A stretch of DNA of 64,000 nucleotides from VAZQ01 sp963763365. GTDB taxonomy: Bacteria > Pseudomonadota > Alphaproteobacteria > Rhizobiales > Xanthobacteraceae. Below, in pieces: positions 59,959-64,000 of the stretch (its first letter is position 1; every line of letters begins with the position of its first letter). The notes beneath the pieces were generated by a model. The model searched no databases. It worked only from the letters and a program-made list of their open reading frames with translations, and was not told the origin of the DNA. A program made the position numbers and the translations under genes. The stretch spans positions 248,001 through 312,000 of the forward strand of contig CAVXOE010000003.1 in the NCBI GenBank assembly GCA_963763365.1. The letters are read 5' to 3'.

Positions 59959-60905
59959 TCCTCGACCTCGCCGACCAGGGCGCGCAGATGCTGCTGGTGC
60001 TGCTGCTGGCGCCGCTGCTGATCGGCTTCGTGCGCAAGGTGAAAGCGCGTCTCCTCCGCCGCCAGGGACCGCCGCTGATCCAGCCGTACCGCGATCTGGT
60101 GCGGCTCATGCGCAAGGAGGTCGTGCTGGCGGAGAGCGCGTCCTGGCTGTTCCGCGTGATCCCCTACCTGATCTTCGCCGCCACCTGGGTGGCGGCGTCG
60201 CTGGTGCCGACCTTCCGCACCGGCCTCATGTTCTCCTGGTCGGCCGACCTCATCGCCATCATCGCGCTCATCGGCAGCGCACGATTCTTCCTGGCGCTCG
60301 CCGGCCTCGACGTGGGCACGAGCTTCGGCGGCATCGGATCGAGCCGCGAGGTGATGATCGCCTCGCTCGCCGAGCCCGCCATGATCATGATCGTCTTCAC
60401 TGTCGCGCTGGTGGCGGGCTCGACGCAGCTCTCCACCATGGCGGGCTTCCTGGTGTCGAGCGAAGTGGGCTTGCGCGTCTCGCTCGGTCTGGCACTGCTT
60501 GCGCTCATGATGGTGGCGATCGCCGAGAACGCGCGCATTCCGGTCGACAATCCGGCAACCCATCTCGAGCTCACCATGGTGCACGAGGCGATGGTGCTGG
60601 AATATTCCGGCCGCCACCTCGCGCTGATCGATCTCGCCTCCGAACTCAAGCTCCTGCTCTACGTTTCGCTGATCGCCTGCCTGTTCGCCCCGTGGGGGAT
60701 GGCGACGCCCGGCGCCGGTCTTGCCGCGCTGGCGGTCGGTGTTATCGCCTATCTCGGCAAGCTCGCGGTCGGCGGCGCGCTCCTCGCGCTGTTCGAAACG
60801 TCGATCGCCAAGATGCGGGTGTTCCGCGTGCCGGAATTTCTCGGCGCCGCGCTGATGCTCGGCTTACTCGCGACGCTCCTCCTCTTCGTATCGCGGAGCC
60901 TGTGA
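59949..60905 (+). CDS. hyfC: Hydrogenase-4 subunit C-like / NuoH-type membrane anchor
   Basis: A protein of 318 residues with eight or so spans. It contains GPPLIQPYRDLVRLMRKEVV near the N terminus and IAENARIPVDNPATHLELTM followed by VHEAMVLEYSGRHLALIDLA, which are hallmark NuoH/HycD/HyfC residues at the junction of the membrane and peripheral arms. It overlaps the end of hyfB by ten bases, and the next gene starts on its stop codon. It anchors the peripheral subunits and links their redox reaction to ion movement. Confidence 0.92.
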   Translation: MAVILDLADQGAQMLLVLLLAPLLIGFVRKVKARLLRRQGPPLIQPYRDLVRLMRKEVVLAESASWLFRVIPYLIFAATWVAASLVPTFRTGLMFSWSADLIAIIALIGSARFFLALAGLDVGTSFGGIGSSREVMIASLAEPAMIMIVFTVALVAGSTQLSTMAGFLVSSEVGLRVSLGLALLALMMVAIAENARIPVDNPATHLELTMVHEAMVLEYSGRHLALIDLASELKLLLYVSLIACLFAPWGMATPGAGLAALAVGVIAYLGKLAVGGALLALFETSIAKMRVFRVPEFLGAALMLGLLATLLLFVSRSL

Positions 60906-61567
60906 TGCGCGGGCTCAATTTCGATATCGCGCACATGCTCGCCGGTTCGCTCGTGCTGGTGAGCTTCATGCAGCTCTACCAGGACCGACTCTATGCACTG
61001 CTCAATACGTTCGCCCTGCACGCGCTGATCCTCGCGCTTTCGGTCGCCTGGCAGGCCCATGTGCAGGATGCGCCGCACCTCTACGTGACGGCGGCGATCG
61101 CGCTCGTCTTCAAGGCCATCGTCATCCCGCTGGCGCTGCATCGGATCATCGTACGGCTCGGCATCCATCGCGAGATCGAGAAGGTGGTCGGTGTCGGCGC
61201 GACCATGCTGCTCGGCATGGGCCTCGTTGCGCTCTCGATGGTGGTGATGCTGCGGGTGACGGCGGACGCCGACCCGCTCGCACGCGAGGACCTCGCGTTC
61301 GCGCTCTCGGTCGTGCTGCTGGGCCTCCTGATGATGGTGACGCGCCGCAACGCCGTGAGCCAGGTGGTCGGCTTCATGTCGCTCGAAAACGGATTGGTGC
61401 TCGCCGCCACCGGCGCCAAGGGCATGCCGCTGGTGGTCGAGTTCAGCGTCGCCTTCTCGATCCTGATCGCCTTCATCGTGATCGGCATCTTCCTGTTCCG
61501 CATCCGCGAGCGCTTCGACACCGTCGACCTGCAGGCGCTCGACCGCTTCCGGGGAGAGCGCCGATGA
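60905..61567 (+). CDS. hyfE: Hydrogenase-4 subunit E-like membrane protein
   Basis: A protein of 220 residues with about six spans. VSFMQLYQDRLYALLNTFAL at the N terminus and LMMVTRRNAVSQVVGFMSLE NGLVLAA (split here for length) near the C terminus match the HyfE/NuoK-like family; the glutamate in FMSLENG corresponds to the NuoK proton-path residue. The start overlaps the last base of hyfC and the stop overlaps hyfF by four bases. There is no hyfD-like gene between C and E. Confidence 0.9.
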   Translation: MRGLNFDIAHMLAGSLVLVSFMQLYQDRLYALLNTFALHALILALSVAWQAHVQDAPHLYVTAAIALVFKAIVIPLALHRIIVRLGIHREIEKVVGVGATMLLGMGLVALSMVVMLRVTADADPLAREDLAFALSVVLLGLLMMVTRRNAVSQVVGFMSLENGLVLAATGAKGMPLVVEFSVAFSILIAFIVIGIFLFRIRERFDTVDLQALDRFRGERR

Positions 61568-63003
61568 GGTTCGACGCGCTCGCCGCGGTGCTCGCTATTC
61601 CGGCGCTGGCGGCGGCGCTGCTCGCGGTGCTGCCCGGCTACTTGCTGAGCGCACGGCTCAACGTGCTGGCGACGCTCTGCACATTCCTGGTCGCATCGTC
61701 GCTGTTTTTCGACCGGCCGCCGGCCGGTCCGTACCTTCACGTCGACGATCTCAACAACGTCTTCATTGTGCTCACCACGTTCGTCGGCTTCACCACCAGC
61801 GTGTTCAGCGCGAGCTATATCGGCCATGAGTTGGAGATCGGGCGGCTGACCCCCACCTATCTGCGCTTCTATCACGCCATGTACCAGGTGCTGATGCTGG
61901 CGATGAACCTCGCGCTCATCGCCAACAATATCGGCGTCATGTGGGTCGCGATCGAGCTTGCGACGCTGACCACCGTGCTGATGGTCGGCATCTACCGCAC
62001 CCACGAGGCGCTGGAGGCGGCGTGGAAATACTTCATCCTCGGCTCGGTCGGCATCGCGCTCGCGCTGTTCGGCACCATCCTGATCTACATGGCGGCGCGG
62101 CCGACCATCGGCGAAGGCACCGACGCCATGGTGTGGACCAACCTGGTCGCACACGCGGCGAAGTTCGACCCGGCGCTGCTCAACGTCGCGTTCGTGTTTC
62201 TGCTGCTCGGCTACGGCACCAAGGTGGGCTTGGCACCCCTGCACGCTTGGCTGCCGGACGCGCATGCCGAAGGCCCCACGCCGATCTCGGCGGTGCTGTC
62301 GGGGCTTCTGCTCAACGTCGCGCTCTACGCGCTGCTGCGTTTCAAGATGCTGCTTGCGGTCAACCCCGCGGCCCTCGCGCCCGGCCCGCTGATGGTGACG
62401 ATGGGGCTCATCTCGCTCGTGTTCGCGGCGTTCATGCTCTACCGCCGGCGCGACATCAAGCGCATGTTCGCCTACTCGTCGATCGAGCACATGGGGATCA
62501 TCACGTTTGCGTTCGGCATGGGCGGTCCGCTCGCGAATTTCGCCGGGCTCCTGCACATGACCATGCACTCGCTCACCAAGTCGGCGATCTTCTTCGCGGT
62601 CGGGCACATTGCACAAGTCAAAGGTACTCAGAAGATCGCCGACATGGGCGGGCTGACCGAGACCAACCCGGTGCTCGGCTGGGGCCTCGTGCTCGGCGTC
62701 GTCGCCATCGCCGGGCTGCCGCCGCTCGGCATCTTCATGAGCGAATTCCTGGTGGTGACCTCGACCTTCGCGCGCGAGCCGTGGCTCGCCATCGTGCTCG
62801 TCTTCGGTATCCTGATCGGCGTCGCCGCGCTGTTTCTTAGGCTCAACACCATCGCGTTCGGCGAGCCGCGCGGACCGACCGCCGAAGCCAAGGCCTCCTT
62901 CGTGCCGATGTTCGCCCATCTCGCGCTCGTGTTCGCGGCCGGCGTCTACCTGCCGCCTGCGCTCGTCGCCTGGTTCCAGAACGTCGCCAAGCTGCTCGGA
63001 TAG
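61564..63003 (+). CDS. hyfF: Hydrogenase-4 subunit F-like antiporter-type membrane subunit
   Basis: A protein of 479 residues with about 14 spans, NuoN/NuoM-like. Typical sequences are MWVAIELATLTTVLMVGIYR, ALEAAWKYFILGSVGIALAL, GYGTKVGLAPLHAWLPDAHA, FMLYRRRDIKRMFAYSSIEH and HSLTKSAIFFAVGHIAQV. They hold the Lys, His and Glu residues thought to carry protons. It follows hyfE with a four-base overlap. Together with HyfB it gives two antiporter-like modules in the complex. Confidence 0.92.
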   Translation: MRFDALAAVLAIPALAAALLAVLPGYLLSARLNVLATLCTFLVASSLFFDRPPAGPYLHVDDLNNVFIVLTTFVGFTTSVFSASYIGHELEIGRLTPTYLRFYHAMYQVLMLAMNLALIANNIGVMWVAIELATLTTVLMVGIYRTHEALEAAWKYFILGSVGIALALFGTILIYMAARPTIGEGTDAMVWTNLVAHAAKFDPALLNVAFVFLLLGYGTKVGLAPLHAWLPDAHAEGPTPISAVLSGLLLNVALYALLRFKMLLAVNPAALAPGPLMVTMGLISLVFAAFMLYRRRDIKRMFAYSSIEHMGIITFAFGMGGPLANFAGLLHMTMHSLTKSAIFFAVGHIAQVKGTQKIADMGGLTETNPVLGWGLVLGVVAIAGLPPLGIFMSEFLVVTSTFAREPWLAIVLVFGILIGVAALFLRLNTIAFGEPRGPTAEAKASFVPMFAHLALVFAAGVYLPPALVAWFQNVAKLLG

Positions 63004-63008
63004 ATGCG

Positions 63009-64000
63009 ATGCCAGCATTGATCGACATGATCGAAGGCGAGCGGGTCGAGCACCACCGGCCGTGGCCGCGCGTGGTGACGGACGAGAACGGCTGGCGCTT
63101 CGCCGCCGACCAGCTTTCCGCCGGCCACTGGACCTTGCTCGGCCTGTGGGGCGACACCGGCCAAGGCACCAACCAAGTGCATATGGCGGTGCTCGACGAG
63201 CACACGAACGAGATTGCGGTCGTCTCGATCGAATGTCCGAACGGAAGCTTTCCGTCGGTCGGCGCGCTGCACCCGCCGGCGATCCGGCTGGAGCGCGCGA
63301 TCCGCGACCTCTACGGCCTCATGCCGGTCGGCCTTCCCGATACGCGGCCCTGGCTCGATCTCGGCTTCTGGGACGTGACGCATCCGCTCGGCGACCAGCG
63401 GCCCGCGCCGGCAACTCGCCCGCCCTACGCCTTCCTGCCGGTCGAAGGCGAAGGCCTGCACCAGATTCCGGTCGGCCCGGTGCATGCCGGCATCATCGAG
63501 CCCGGGCACTTCCGCTTTACCGCCAACGGCGAAACCGTCGTGCGGCTCGAAGAGCGGCTGGGCTACGCGCACAAGGGCATCGAGTCGCTCATGCTGGGCG
63601 CCTCGATCGAGAAAGGTGCGCGCCTCGCCGGCCGCGTCTCGGGCGACAGCACGGTGGCTTACGCGCTCGCCTTTGCGCACGCGGTGGAAGCCGCGCTCGG
63701 CGTCACGCCGCCGCCACGCGCCGTCCGTCTGCGCGCGCTAATGGCCGAGCTTGAGCGCCTCGCCAATCACTTCGGCGACTTCGGCGCGATTTGCAACGAC
63801 GCCTCGTTCTCGCTGATGCATGCGCAATGCGGCATCCTGCGCGAGCGCACGCTGCGGGCCGCGCAGGCCTGCTTCGGCCACCGCCTGATGATGGACTGCA
63901 TCGTGCCGGGCGGAGTGACCGCCGATATCGCCGAAGTCGGCATCCCGGCGGTCCGCGCACTGCTCGACGAGGCCGCCCGCGTATTCCCGCGGCTCATCGC
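63009..64000 (+). CDS. HyfG/HycE-like (NuoCD-type) large subunit without the N-terminal NiFe cysteine pair, partial
   Basis: The first 330 residues are visible; the gene runs off the right edge. Residues 1-165 form a NuoC-like domain (QLSAGHWTLLGLWGDTG, FPSVGALHPPAIRLERAIRD, LYGLMPVGLPDTRPW). The NuoD/hydrogenase-large-like part starts VGPVHAGIIEPGHFRF and continues RLEERLGYAHKGIESLM. Where active [NiFe] hydrogenases have RxCGxC, residues 209-214 read RVSGDS (63633-63650), so both N-terminal nickel-ligand cysteines are serine. LANHFGDFGAICNDASFSLM follows as in NuoD. This points to an Ehr-type subunit, not a hydrogenase. The C-terminal pair lies beyond the window. Confidence 0.88.
   Translation, partial: MPALIDMIEGERVEHHRPWPRVVTDENGWRFAADQLSAGHWTLLGLWGDTGQGTNQVHMAVLDEHTNEIAVVSIECPNGSFPSVGALHPPAIRLERAIRDLYGLMPVGLPDTRPWLDLGFWDVTHPLGDQRPAPATRPPYAFLPVEGEGLHQIPVGPVHAGIIEPGHFRFTANGETVVRLEERLGYAHKGIESLMLGASIEKGARLAGRVSGDSTVAYALAFAHAVEAALGVTPPPRAVRLRALMAELERLANHFGDFGAICNDASFSLMHAQCGILRERTLRAAQACFGHRLMMDCIVPGGVTADIAEVGIPAVRALLDEAARVFPRLI

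Noticed and set aside
54687..64000. An active formate hydrogenlyase or hydrogenase 4
   Set aside because: The large subunit lacks the N-terminal nickel ligands, and no HyfD-like subunit gene is present in the visible part.
1..64000. Insertion sequences, integrases, phage genes, tRNA or rRNA genes
   Set aside because: I found no transposase or integrase motif, no cloverleaf with a CCA-type acceptor end, and no rRNA-like stretch.

Overview
The window is a GC-rich, gene-dense stretch of a bacterial chromosome. It most resembles a Hyphomicrobiales alphaproteobacterium of the Bradyrhizobiaceae/Xanthobacteraceae type. That placement is inferred from gene content: many Bug/TctC periplasmic binding proteins, Rieske oxygenases, isoquinoline-oxidoreductase-like molybdoenzymes, and long palindromic intergenic repeats such as CGTCATGCCCGGCC. 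I see no rRNA, tRNA, transposase, integrase, phage gene or CRISPR array.

Layout. 1-12 kb: a partial Gfo/Idh/MocA oxidoreductase, a CocE-type hydrolase, a frameshifted GMC oxidoreductase, an OpgC-like acyltransferase with an SGNH partner, a broken 2-hydroxyacid dehydrogenase, two Bug proteins with a TctB, an AbrB-like protein and a GYF/DUF898 membrane protein. 12-18.7 kb: a beta-hydroxyacid dehydrogenase, a Rieske oxygenase, TctA, two ABC permeases and a Bug protein. 18.8-28 kb: a minus-strand set of GST, CoA-transferase, carboxymuconolactone-decarboxylase-like protein and ring-hydroxylating dioxygenase alpha and beta, followed on the plus strand by Bug, flavin reductase, enoyl-CoA hydratase and a fumarase/PcaB-superfamily lyase. 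This reads as catabolism of aromatic or related acids, with the substrate unknown. 28.2-34.6 kb: a translationally coupled signalling operon (DctP-type binding protein, histidine kinase, receiver-DUF3369-kinase, OmpR-type regulator), then an ECF sigma factor with a clear terminator. 34.8-53.2 kb: mixed catabolic genes, including an aldolase, an alpha/beta hydrolase lacking its nucleophile, hydroxyacid dehydrogenases, an IorA/IorB-type molybdoenzyme, an AroE-like dehydrogenase, two more Bug proteins, an operon of paired amidohydrolases with a Rieske ferredoxin, a flavin monooxygenase, and a 32-residue double-CxxC microprotein with its own terminator.

53.2-64 kb: an FAD dehydrogenase, then the most interesting block. 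A 924-residue formate dehydrogenase alpha subunit diverges from a small XRE regulator that is coupled to hyfB-hyfC-hyfE-hyfF-hyfG-like genes. The HyfG-like large subunit has SGDS where the N-terminal NiFe cysteine pair of a true hydrogenase would be. The complex is therefore probably an energy-converting hydrogenase-related (Ehr) membrane complex paired with formate dehydrogenase, not a hydrogen-evolving formate hydrogenlyase. The window ends inside this operon.

Ten genes carry 14 apparent single-base indels, twelve of them insertions, and the protein continues in another frame with conserved motifs intact. I annotate each as one interrupted gene. Assembly or sequencing error is at least as likely as real gene decay.
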